Assembly: GCA_002343455.1 (NCBI GenBank)
Contig: DDSR01000264.1
Span: 16,564 to 67,646 of the forward strand
Direction of reading: 5' to 3'
Length of the DNA stretch: 51,083 nt
Source of the DNA: Deltaproteobacteria bacterium UBA2385
GTDB taxonomy: Bacteria; Myxococcota_A; UBA796; UBA2385
Shown: positions 33,915 to 41,472 of the stretch, in pieces
Layout: the number at the start of each line of letters is the position of its first letter
Position numbering within the stretch: position 1 is the first letter of the stretch
The notes under the pieces: generated by a model
What the model was told of the DNA's origin: nothing
Database searches by the model: none
What the model saw: only the letters and a program-made list of their open reading frames with translations
Made by a program: the position numbers and the translations under genes

Positions 33915-34069
33915 AGATCGTGCCCATCGACGACGAGCAGTCCAAGGGCGGCTGCGCCTGCGCCGCCACTCCCGCCCAAGGGGGGCTGGGCCTGCTGGGG
34001 CCGCTGCTCCTGGCCTGGCTGGGGCTGCGCCGGCGAGGCCGGGCCGCCCGCTCAGACCGGGGGCGCTGA
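32087..34069 (+). CDS. Surface protein with MopE-type repeats and MYXO-CTERM-like anchor
   Basis: From the ATG at 32087 the product is 660 aa: signal peptide (LLLSASLAGPAWA), an N-terminal domain to about 225 (VFLYYNSTYITAAGVRDLVR ... GYRMAIFLLPGATYST) that looks like an alpha/beta domain of the ThuA/glutamine-amidotransferase-like type, then about eight MopE-type repeats. The tail is a tripartite sorting signal: SKGGCACAATP, a hydrophobic helix GLLGPLLLAWLGL and RRRGRAARSDRGR, as in MYXO-CTERM proteins. It is probably displayed on the outer surface after processing at the Cys motif. The 18 last bases overlap the convergent hydrolase-like gene. Confidence 0.85.
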   Translation: MITPTVLLLSASLAGPAWAGDVFLYYNSTYITAAGVRDLVRALEGVGASVDTSTSTSWSTSYSGYRMAIFLLPGATYSTTQANALTSLVDGGGRVVVAGDWSSGGSGFATESGHANTLLSRMGVGARVGSTTVAGAGCTAASMSIASDQLTDGVSSLSIAASNSVSGGTALLSHSGTVVLAVDQPSSVSDARTPYDVIVSGDVNLFLNDCSGATSSGANWTLWENLYLGLCQDADGDGHTDVDCGGDDCDDLDATAHPGGVETPYDGVDQDCDGADLTDVDGDGYDCACVAGGTDCNDRDSSTYPGAPETADGRDNDCDSTVDEGTSWYDDDGDGYTEESGDCDDGDASQSPGATEECNGQDDDCDGSTDEDTDCADDDGDGYTEAEGDCHDGNAAVNPGAAEIPGNGVDDDCDGTVDDGAYDGDGDGFTTGAGDCNDGDASVYPGAPELPDGKDNDCDGSTDEGTVAYDDDGDGWSEAAGDCNDADPSVNPGAAEITDDGIDNDCDDEVDEGGDGYDNDGDGFTVYGGDCDDDNAAVNPGAEEIPGNGVDDDCDGIVDGEGAGDADEDGYSTADGDCDDEDGWVNPGSPEFCDGVDNDCDGTVDEDCEEIVPIDDEQSKGGCACAATPAQGGLGLLGPLLLAWLGLRRRGRAARSDRGR

Positions 34070-35254
34070 GCCCATCCGCTCGATGATCGCCTTCCGGACC
34101 TCTTCCTGAAGCAGGGCCTTCTCCTTGGCGCCGACCCCCGGGGTCGAGTCGATCAGGGCCAGCACCTGCCGAAAGCTGACCGACGGGCTGGCCGCGAGCT
34201 CCAGGGCTCGGCTGCGCAACCCGGCGTGCTGCTCGGTCCCCATGGGGGCCTCGACGACGCGCTCCAGGCCCGCGCGGAGGGCCTCTCCCAGCGGCCGGGC
34301 CCCGAGATCGGCCGGACGCTCTCCCAGGACCGAGCGGTCGAGGCTGCGCAAGGCGTCGACGTCGTGGGGCGAGGCCGCCAGTCCGGGGACCCCCTCCCCT
34401 CGCAGCGCGACCAGGCAGGACAGCGGGGGCGCGTGCTTCCCCTCCTTGTCCGGGTCGAAGCCCCAGGTCCAGGCATCGCCCGGAGTGCGCTGCTCGCCTC
34501 GCTGCTCGGGCGGCGCTGTGCCCGAGCGATGGTGCGCCGAGTGGACCGCCTGGTGGCCCGGCACCGTCCGGTTCCAGTGCTCGACCTGCTCGGCGTCCTG
34601 GACGTCCACTGGAGCGGACTGGAAGGTGACGACCCGGCCGATCGCCTGCGGATGATGGGCCGCCGCGAGCTGAGCCAGCACCCCACCCAGCCCATGGCCC
34701 ACCACATCCACCCGGCTCCGCGCGCCCCGCAAGGCCGCCACGATGTCCGCCATGCACGAGGCGAACTGGTAGCTGCCGATGCCCAGCGCGTCGGACTCCT
34801 CGACCTCACGGTCGCCGGCGGCGCGGCCTCCGAAGACCAGCACGGGGCGCAGCGGGGCGCCGTGGACCTCCAGCAGCTGATGCCCCCGTGGCGTCGACGG
34901 AGCCGCCGCGCCCGGAAGGGGCAGGAAGACCACCGCACGCAGGCCAGAGCGAGGGCGATCCAGGACCGGACCCCGGCGGTAGCCCCAGGCCGCCAGGTCC
35001 GCCGGGTCGACCCGACCATCGGGCCCGTGGCGCGCGAAGTGCTCGTAGATGGCGTCCTGGTTGGGGATCGGGCGCGCCGTCTCCAGCAGCGCCGCCTCGC
35101 GAGGCCCCGGCTCGGCGGCGAGCCTGCCCCGGCCCGCGGCGGCGTTGCCCCAGGGCTGAAGAGAGCGTTCGACCACCGCATCCGACGAAGGCTCAGCCCC
35201 CTCCGCGACGCGGCGGGGAGAGGTCAAGGGGGGGCGCGTCTGCCTGGCGGTCAT
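34052..35254 (-). CDS. Lipase-fold (alpha/beta hydrolase) protein lacking the Ser nucleophile
   Basis: A 400-aa protein without a signal peptide. Its central motif VDVVGHGLGGVLAQLAAAHH corresponds to the lipase class 3 elbow GHSLGG, but the nucleophile Ser is Gly. FQSAP after it, and a sheet ahead of it (LRAVVFLPLPG), support the fold. N-terminal DAIYEHFARHGPDGRVDPAD is a separate helical module; the C-terminus is helical (AKEKALLQEEVRKAIIERMG). The ATG at 35254 has GGAGAGG seven bases upstream. It is likely inactive as an esterase, so binding or regulation is more likely; this is inference. Confidence 0.7.
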   Translation of the reverse strand: MTARQTRPPLTSPRRVAEGAEPSSDAVVERSLQPWGNAAAGRGRLAAEPGPREAALLETARPIPNQDAIYEHFARHGPDGRVDPADLAAWGYRRGPVLDRPRSGLRAVVFLPLPGAAAPSTPRGHQLLEVHGAPLRPVLVFGGRAAGDREVEESDALGIGSYQFASCMADIVAALRGARSRVDVVGHGLGGVLAQLAAAHHPQAIGRVVTFQSAPVDVQDAEQVEHWNRTVPGHQAVHSAHHRSGTAPPEQRGEQRTPGDAWTWGFDPDKEGKHAPPLSCLVALRGEGVPGLAASPHDVDALRSLDRSVLGERPADLGARPLGEALRAGLERVVEAPMGTEQHAGLRSRALELAASPSVSFRQVLALIDSTPGVGAKEKALLQEEVRKAIIERMGSAPPV

Positions 35255-35318
35255 CCATCCTCTCCAAAAGGACCATATACAGGCTACCCTTGTTCCGCCG
35301 CACATCCCGGAGTTCCCC

Positions 35319-35885
35319 ATGCTCACCAGCGCCTTCCTCCTCCTCGGCTTCGCCTGCTCCAAAGGCTCCATCGTGCTCGACGGTGATGACACCGGGCTCT
35401 CTGACGGCGGCTCGCTGTCCGATGGAGGCGGCGAGAGCGGCACGGACGGGGGCGGCGATGCCGGCGGGGACGGTGGAACCGGCGGGGGGACCGATGGGGG
35501 CGGCGACGGCGGGGGGACCGCGGTCGACTGGTCGGGCATCTACACCGGGCCGATCGACATCGACGTCGACAGCGAGTACGGCGCCTACGAGATCAGCGAC
35601 TGCACCGGCTCGATGGTGATCGACGTGGACCGGTCGATCGGCGGTGGGGCCACCTGCTCGATCTACGGCAGCGGGCTCACCCTCCCCTTCGAGGGCACCA
35701 TCAGCGAGGACGGCGAGATCTCCGGCACGTCCACCCTGGACCTGGGCTGGGGCAGCAGCGTCGAGCTGGTCATGAGCGGGACCGTCGATGGATCGGGCGC
35801 GCTCCCCCTCACCCTGGAGGGCGAGCTGGTCAGCTCCTGGACCAGCGCCCTGGTCTATGGCGAGGGCGAGCTCGTCCGAGAGTAG
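35319..35885 (+). CDS. Lipoprotein of unknown function
   Basis: A 188-aa lipoprotein: MLTSAFLLLGFAC leader with Cys13, a 50-residue Gly/Asp linker, and a beta-rich domain from about 68 (VDWSGIYTGPIDIDVDSEYG ... GTISEDGEISGTSTLDLGW), which looks like a small beta-sandwich or lipocalin-like fold. It has two Cys in CTGSM and ATCSIYG. No family recognised. Confidence 0.75.
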   Translation: MLTSAFLLLGFACSKGSIVLDGDDTGLSDGGSLSDGGGESGTDGGGDAGGDGGTGGGTDGGGDGGGTAVDWSGIYTGPIDIDVDSEYGAYEISDCTGSMVIDVDRSIGGGATCSIYGSGLTLPFEGTISEDGEISGTSTLDLGWGSSVELVMSGTVDGSGALPLTLEGELVSSWTSALVYGEGELVRE

Positions 35886-35888
35886 GCT

Positions 35889-35902
35889 CCAGGGGGCCCT
35901 GG
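35889..35902. terminator. Possible shared hairpin between convergent genes
   Basis: CCAGGG-GG-CCCTGG lies in the 18-base gap between two convergent stops. It has no T-run and a two-base loop, so it is only a weak bidirectional terminator candidate. Confidence 0.25.
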
Positions 35903-35903
35903 C

Positions 35904-37820
35904 TCACTCCCAGCAGAGGTTCTCGCCCCAGCTGTCCTCGTTGTTGGTCTCGTCGCACTCTTCGACGGTGCTGGCGCGAGAGTTGTTGCCCCCGTCGATG
36001 GTCGCCGTCAGGTCCTCGAAGACCACGCCCGGGAAGTCGGTGAGATCGACCACCAGCTGGATGCTCTCGCCGAGCAGGCCGCTGTCCAGGCCGGTCAGGT
36101 CGGAGCGATGCAGGACCTCGCGACCCCCGCCCTCCTTCATGGCGAAGAGGACCAGCTCGACGGTCCCGTCGACCGGCAGGTAGCCCTGGTTGCCTACCTG
36201 GACCCAGACGACCAGCAGGTCGTCGTCGCAGTCCTTGGTGCAGACATCGGTGATCTGGACCACCAGGTCGGCGTACTCGCCCCCCTGGCCAGCGGCCATG
36301 TCGCCGGAGCGGAAGTTGTTGTAGCTCAGCCAGTTCCGATCCGGCCGCGCCGGGATCGTGCCGTCGTCGTTGATGTTGGTGATGCTGTAGGCGTGCTGGT
36401 TCCAGATCTTGCGGCCCGAGCGCCAGGAGTCGTCCCGGTCCCCGAAGACGTAGACGCCGGTGTGGCCCGTCGAGTAGTTGGTGTTGGCGACCACGATCTC
36501 GGCGTGTCCGTCGGCGTCGACGTCGGCGATGGTCGGGTACTCCGTCCAGGTCGCGTTGCTGTGCTCGGTGCTCTCCAGCTTGACCCGGCCGTCCGGCCCG
36601 TCGAAGACCCACAGCTTGGTCTCGTCGGCGTAGACCGCCTCGGCCACCCCGTCGCCCTCGAAGTCGAAGACCGCCGAGCCGGTGTTGCCCGAGGAGGCGT
36701 CCTGCGTGGTCCGCTCCCAGAGCTTGCGGCCGTCGGTGTCAAATACCGTGTAGTTGCTGCGAGCCGCGACGCCGACCTCGGGGTAGCCGTCGCCGTCGAA
36801 GTCGGCGACCGTCGGAGGCCCGCCGTAGCCGGATGAGGCGCCCGAGACCGTGGCGGTCCACAGCACGGCCCCGGTGTTGGTCTGCACCCGCACCACGCCG
36901 GAGTTGACCACGACGATCTCGGCCTGCCCGTCCAGATCGAAGTCGGCCACGGCGACGTAGCCGTCCTGCTGGCCGTTGGCGAAGACCGAGGTCCCGTCGG
37001 GCCGGTATGCCGCGTTGCCGACCACCACCTCCTGGGTGCCGTCGCCGTCCAGATCGGCCGCCGTGACGACGGTACCGACGTTGCCCGTCACGCCCGCCAT
37101 GCCCTGGTTGCCGGTCGCCCGAGTGCTGCCATCGGCCCGGAGGATGGCCTTGCCCACCAGCACCTCGGGCGAGCCGTCGCCGTCGAGATCGGCGATGGCC
37201 GGGGCGTCGGAGGTCCCGTACATATGACCGGAGAGGGAGGACGAGGTCCACTTCAAGGTCCCGTCGTGCTCGAAGGCCTTGAGCTGGTTGCTGGTGGGCG
37301 CGATGATCTCGACGATCCCGTCCCCGTCGATGTCCCCGGCCGCCACCGCGCCGGTGAGCTGGAGCTGCTGCCCGACCACGTTCCACAGCTCGCTGCCGTC
37401 CGCACCCGACATCGCGCGCAGGGTGCCGTAGCTGCTGGAGTAGGTGATCACGACGATGTCCGGGACGTCGTCCTGGTTGATCAGCCCGTCCCCGTTGTCG
37501 TCGTTGAGGCTCACCACGATCGGGGCCATCATCACGTTGGTGCTGGAGGGGTCCGCCGTCCAGGTGGTCTTCCGCCACTTGAGCACCGGGTTGAAGGTGC
37601 CCACCGAGGCCTCGACGTAGCAGTCGGGGTTCAGCTCGAGGGCCTCCTCTGGATGGCTGCGCTCGGCGCAGGTGTCGGACGGTGTTGAGCCCCCGTCCCC
37701 GGCGTCGGTGCCCCCGTCCCCGGGAGACCCGGTGTCGCCCAGGTTCGGATCGGGCGCCGGCTTGAAGCTATAGTCGCTACATCCGACGACGAGGGGCAAC
37801 AGCAGGGGCAGGAGGCGCAT
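35904..37820 (-). CDS. FG-GAP/VCBS repeat surface lipoprotein with CARDB-like C-terminus
   Basis: A 638-aa lipoprotein: leader MRLLPLLLPLVVGC, Gly/Asp linker, then a seven-bladed FG-GAP propeller from about 95 to 490 with repeats such as GAVAAGDIDGDGIVEIIAPT, PAIADLDGDGSPEVLVG and PTVADFDGDGYPEVGVAA. The last 150 residues (YADLVVQITDVCTKDCDDDL ... VVWVQVGNQGYLPVDGTV) look like a CARDB-type adhesion domain. It resembles integrin-like extracellular proteins widespread in Myxococcota. Divergent from the Ser/Thr kinase. Confidence 0.85.
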   Translation of the reverse strand: MRLLPLLLPLVVGCSDYSFKPAPDPNLGDTGSPGDGGTDAGDGGSTPSDTCAERSHPEEALELNPDCYVEASVGTFNPVLKWRKTTWTADPSSTNVMMAPIVVSLNDDNGDGLINQDDVPDIVVITYSSSYGTLRAMSGADGSELWNVVGQQLQLTGAVAAGDIDGDGIVEIIAPTSNQLKAFEHDGTLKWTSSSLSGHMYGTSDAPAIADLDGDGSPEVLVGKAILRADGSTRATGNQGMAGVTGNVGTVVTAADLDGDGTQEVVVGNAAYRPDGTSVFANGQQDGYVAVADFDLDGQAEIVVVNSGVVRVQTNTGAVLWTATVSGASSGYGGPPTVADFDGDGYPEVGVAARSNYTVFDTDGRKLWERTTQDASSGNTGSAVFDFEGDGVAEAVYADETKLWVFDGPDGRVKLESTEHSNATWTEYPTIADVDADGHAEIVVANTNYSTGHTGVYVFGDRDDSWRSGRKIWNQHAYSITNINDDGTIPARPDRNWLSYNNFRSGDMAAGQGGEYADLVVQITDVCTKDCDDDLLVVWVQVGNQGYLPVDGTVELVLFAMKEGGGREVLHRSDLTGLDSGLLGESIQLVVDLTDFPGVVFEDLTATIDGGNNSRASTVEECDETNNEDSWGENLCWE

Positions 37821-37971
37821 CGAAGCTCCGGGTTGGGGACGCAGGGTGCCTGCCTCTACCGCAATCGTCAAGAACCTGTCTTGGCCATTCGCCGTCCCTG
37901 TGGCAGAATGAGCGACGAGCGGACGGCGATCCGGCGTCGCCAAGCCCTCACCCCCTTGCCCGGCGCCCGCT

Positions 37972-40179
37972 GTGCGTGGTCCTCCCATTCCGTCCGGACT
38001 GACTGCCCCGACGATCGATCTCAACGAGACCGAGGCGCCGGCCAGGCCTGCCTCGGAGGACCTCAGCACCCTCGTCCCCCCCTCACCCGTCGAGCGCAGC
38101 CGCGGCGTTCGTTTCGAGCTGCTGGAGCCGGTGGGCGAAGGGGCGATGGCCACCGTCCACCGGGCCTTCGACCACGAGCTCAATCGCATCGTCGCCTTCA
38201 AGGTCCTCAAGCCCAACGCCAGCACCTCGGTCACCCGCCGCCTGCAGTCCGAGGTCGAGCTCACGGCCCGGCTGGACCACCCCGGCGTCGTCCCGGTGCA
38301 TGGCGTCCAGACCCTCGCCGACGGGCGCGCCGGCTACGCGATGAAGCTCGTCACCGGGCGCACGCTGCGCGAGCTGATCGGCACAGCCCGCCACCAGCAC
38401 GCGCAGGGCAACCTCCCGGACCAGGCCCACGACCTCGACGCCCGCCTGGGCATCTTCCTTCGGGTCTGCGAGGCCCTGGCCTACGCCCACAGCAAGGGCG
38501 TCATCCACCGCGACGTGAAGCCCGACAACATCATGCTCGGCTCCTTCGGCGAGGTCTACCTGATGGACTGGGGCATCGCCCGGCGCATGGTTCGCAGCCC
38601 GATCGAGCCCGCAGAGGACCTTGACGCCGGCGACGAGGCCGGTGCCGCCGAGCGCCACACCGAGGTCGGGCAGGTCTTCGGGACCCTCGCCTACATGGCT
38701 CCCGAGCAGGCCCGAGGCGAGGTCGAGCGGGTCGACGTCCGCACCGACGTCTTCGCCATGGGCCTCCTCCTCCACGAGCTGGTGCTCCTCAGGCGCGCCT
38801 ACGAGGCCAAGGGCAGGGACGCCCAGCTTTCCCAGGCCCGCAACGCCGACCTGGGACCGCCGCTCCCTGCCGAAGGCTGCCCGCCCGGCCCTCCCGAGCT
38901 GCTCGCCATCTCGCGCCGCGCGACCATGGCCGATCCCACCCTGCGCTACCCGACCATCCTGGAGCTGGCCGCCGACGTCGAGCGCTTCCTGCGAGGCGAG
39001 GCGACGGTGGCCCTGCCCGACAACCGCTGGCGCAGGGCTCGACGCTGGCTCTCGCGACGCCAGGGCCTGATGATCACGCTCCTGGCCGCGGCCTTGCCCC
39101 TGGGCGCGCTGGCGGTCGCCTCGACCTGGTCCTTCCAGCAGATCCGCCTGCACGACCAGGCCATTCACGCCCAGCACCACCGGGTCGGCCTGACCAACCA
39201 CCAGCGGGAGGTCGCCCGCCGCGGCCAGTCGATCGAGTCCCACCTGCTCTGGGTGGAGGGCCAGCTCGACGCCATCGCGGCGGCCGCCGAGTACGCCTGG
39301 GCGAGGGGCACGCCGACGCAGCGGCCCAACTGGAGCGCGGCGGACTACGCCGACCCCGACCGGGCCCCCGCCGGGCTGAGGGACTCCGACGCCTACGGCA
39401 AGCCGATCAGCCAGGAGTTCGCGGTCTACACGGTCGCCCCCCAGGTCGCCGATCCCCTCTGGCGCGAGGACCTCGCCCGCGCCGACGGCCTGCGGGAGCT
39501 GCTCTTCGAGGTCCTGGGGCGCGCTCCCGCCCGCGCCGCCGACGAGCGCGCCGGCCCCTCGGGCTCCCCTCCCGCAGAGGACGAGCGGCCGATCGTCTGG
39601 GCCTACGTCGCGCTGGAGCGCAGCGGTCTGATGTACATGGCCCCCGGGGCCCGCGGCTGGGACGAGCAGTACGATCCCCGGACCCGCCCCTGGTACCGCT
39701 CGACCGTCGGCACCCGGGGCAACGTCTGGGGCAAGCCCTACGTCGACCTGATGGGCCAGGGCCGCCTGCTCTCCGCGACCCGGGCGCTGCACACCCCCGA
39801 GGGCGGCTTCTTGGGCGTGGCCGGCGTCGACCTCAGCTTCGAGCAGGTCATCGAGCAGCTCGTCGCCGCCGAGGAGCTCCCCGGCTTCCGCACCGCCTGG
39901 CTGGTCGACCGCGACGGCCGCGTGATGGTCGAGAGCACCGCCCGCGACGCCAGCTTCATCGTCCCGGCGACCGAGAAGCTCGATCCGGGCATCGACTTCG
40001 GCTTGATCCGCCACGCATCGGTCCGCGAGGCCGCCCTGGAAGGACGCGGCGGGCAGGTCGAGCTGGAGGAGGAGGACGGCGCGATCCTGGTGAGCTGGTC
40101 GGCGCTGCCCTCGATGGGCTGGCTCTACGGCGTCGAGGTCGAGCTGGAGCCCTGGATGAAGGGCAGCGTCGTGCCCTGA
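37972..40179 (+). CDS. Membrane Ser/Thr protein kinase with extracytoplasmic dCache-like sensor
   Basis: A 735-aa Hanks-type kinase. Kinase domain about 45-345: P-loop GEGAMATVHRAF, Lys in VAFKVLK, HRDVKPDNIM catalytic loop, DWG in place of DFG, and APEQAR. One membrane helix at about 364-385 (ITLLAAALPLGALAVASTW). The C-terminal sensor domain about 390-735 contains WDEQYDPRTRPWYRS and GFLGVAGVDLSFEQVIEQL, a dCache/PAS-like periplasmic pattern. It binds an unknown ligand outside and phosphorylates targets inside. The GTG at 37972 is the earliest plausible start; others downstream would not affect the domains. Confidence 0.9.
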   Translation: MRGPPIPSGLTAPTIDLNETEAPARPASEDLSTLVPPSPVERSRGVRFELLEPVGEGAMATVHRAFDHELNRIVAFKVLKPNASTSVTRRLQSEVELTARLDHPGVVPVHGVQTLADGRAGYAMKLVTGRTLRELIGTARHQHAQGNLPDQAHDLDARLGIFLRVCEALAYAHSKGVIHRDVKPDNIMLGSFGEVYLMDWGIARRMVRSPIEPAEDLDAGDEAGAAERHTEVGQVFGTLAYMAPEQARGEVERVDVRTDVFAMGLLLHELVLLRRAYEAKGRDAQLSQARNADLGPPLPAEGCPPGPPELLAISRRATMADPTLRYPTILELAADVERFLRGEATVALPDNRWRRARRWLSRRQGLMITLLAAALPLGALAVASTWSFQQIRLHDQAIHAQHHRVGLTNHQREVARRGQSIESHLLWVEGQLDAIAAAAEYAWARGTPTQRPNWSAADYADPDRAPAGLRDSDAYGKPISQEFAVYTVAPQVADPLWREDLARADGLRELLFEVLGRAPARAADERAGPSGSPPAEDERPIVWAYVALERSGLMYMAPGARGWDEQYDPRTRPWYRSTVGTRGNVWGKPYVDLMGQGRLLSATRALHTPEGGFLGVAGVDLSFEQVIEQLVAAEELPGFRTAWLVDRDGRVMVESTARDASFIVPATEKLDPGIDFGLIRHASVREAALEGRGGQVELEEEDGAILVSWSALPSMGWLYGVEVELEPWMKGSVVP

Positions 40180-40215
40180 GCCAGCACGCCCGAGCCAGGC
40201 GGTTACCTCCTGACC

Positions 40216-40809
40216 ATGGGCTACTACGACCACGACCCGACCATCCTCCTGGAGCGACCGCTGGCAGTGATGGGCTTCTTCGGGACCGGCGTGGTGGCGA
40301 CCGCGATGGCGATCGGCGCCGACACCGGCCTGAACTCGGTCGACCTCGACGCCCTGGTCGCCCACCGCACCGGGCACCACCCGCGGGCCCTGGCCTTCCC
40401 CGGCGGGAGGACCGCCTTGCGCGAGCAGCAGATCAAGGCGCTGGAGCATGCCCTCCTGGACCGGCCCTTCGGCGTGCTGGCCCTGCCCTGGGACCTGGTC
40501 GGCGACCCGCGGGCGCGCTCCCTGCTCAAGGCCCAGGCCACCACCTGCTACATCCAGCGCGACCTGCTGACCCTCTACGGCCGCCTGCTCGACGGCATGG
40601 AGCGCGACCGGCGCCGCTACCCCGCGCTGGGCGAGCAGCGCCCGACCTCCTCTCACGACCTCACGCCCCTGCTGGCCCCACTGCGGCCCCACTACGAGGC
40701 CTGCGACCTGACCATCCAGGCCCGCGCCCTGCACCCCAGCGAGGTCGCCACCCTGATCGCCGAGCGCCTGAGCTCAGCTCAGCTGCCGCGGGCCTTCTCG
40801 CCCAGGTAG
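40216..40809 (+). CDS. Shikimate-kinase-fold protein with degenerate P-loop
   Basis: A 197-aa protein resembling shikimate kinase. VMGFFGTGVVATAMAIG stands where the kinase P-loop (G-x4-GKS/T) should be: Lys and Ser/Thr are replaced by Val-Val. NSVDLDALVAHRTGH corresponds to the DxD substrate region, and CYIQRDLLTLYGRLL to the later lid area. Loss of the Lys predicts no ATP hydrolysis. It lies 36 bases after the sensor kinase, so it may be a regulatory or binding partner. The end overlaps the convergent SIS gene by 31 bases. Confidence 0.65.
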   Translation: MGYYDHDPTILLERPLAVMGFFGTGVVATAMAIGADTGLNSVDLDALVAHRTGHHPRALAFPGGRTALREQQIKALEHALLDRPFGVLALPWDLVGDPRARSLLKAQATTCYIQRDLLTLYGRLLDGMERDRRRYPALGEQRPTSSHDLTPLLAPLRPHYEACDLTIQARALHPSEVATLIAERLSSAQLPRAFSPR

Positions 40810-41375
40810 CCGCCGTGGTGACGCAGGCCGAAGTCGGTCGCGCCGATCTCTCGCCGCTCCATCACCGTCAGGGCCAGCGCGTCCCCGATCGCCAGCATCA
40901 CGGCGATGCTGGCGGTCGGTGTCAGCCCCAGCCGGCAGGGCTCGACGATCGGGCCCATCTCCAGCACCAGGTCGCAGGCCTGAACGAGCGGCGAGTCCGG
41001 CTGCGAGCAGACGCCGATCACGGTCGAGAGACCCACCCGGCGGCCGAGCTCGATCACCTCGAGCACCTCGCGGGTGCGCCCGCTGTTGCTGTAGGCGATC
41101 AGCAGGTCGCCGGGTGAGACCAGGCCGAGATCGCCGTGCAGCGCCTCGCCGGGGTGCAGGAAGCTGGCCGGCAGCGCGGTCGAGCAGAGGGTCGCCGCCA
41201 TCTTGCGGGCGATGTGACCCGCCTTGCCCATCCCGGTGGTGAGGACCCTGCCCCGGCAAGCCACCAGCATGTCCACCGCCTGAGAGAAGGCCGGGCCGAC
41301 CGGGATCGCGGCGATGGCCGCCGCCTCGGCGGCGAGGATCTCGGCGATGCGGGCCTGGGTGGGGTCGATGCTCAT
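40779..41375 (-). CDS. SIS-domain sugar-phosphate isomerase (KdsD/KpsF-like, no CBS domains)
   Basis: A 198-aa single SIS domain: VLTTGMGKAGHIARKMAATL, then FLHPGEALHGDLGLVSPGDL, LIAYSNSGRTREVLEVIELG, and the active His in the C-terminal LRHHGGYLG. These features match arabinose-5-phosphate isomerase, which makes the precursor of Kdo for LPS, but the usual CBS pair is absent. The ATG at 41375 has GGAGCG upstream. An upstream in-frame Met at 41474 would overlap the divergent helicase start. Confidence 0.88.
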   Translation of the reverse strand: MSIDPTQARIAEILAAEAAAIAAIPVGPAFSQAVDMLVACRGRVLTTGMGKAGHIARKMAATLCSTALPASFLHPGEALHGDLGLVSPGDLLIAYSNSGRTREVLEVIELGRRVGLSTVIGVCSQPDSPLVQACDLVLEMGPIVEPCRLGLTPTASIAVMLAIGDALALTVMERREIGATDFGLRHHGGYLGEKARGS

Positions 41376-41422
41376 GGTCGCTCCGCCGGGCGGATAATCA
41401 GAAACGAGGGGAGGTGGGCCTC

Positions 41423-41439
41423 CGGACAGAATCTGTCCG
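41423..41439. promoter_or_regulatory. Palindrome upstream of RadD-like helicase (candidate operator)
   Basis: CGGACAGA-A-TCTGTCCG: eight perfect pairs around a central A. It lies in the divergent gap, 33 bases before the helicase ATG and 47 before the isomerase ATG. The outer core CGGACA-N5-TGTCCG is the same as at 18487-18503. Confidence 0.55.
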
Positions 41440-41472
41440 TGCGCCCTGGCGGAGAGTCGATACGACCGAGCC

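Noticed and set aside
38083..40734. 883-codon minus-strand frame across the kinase
   Set aside because: Antisense shadow of the Ser/Thr kinase and next gene; no motifs.
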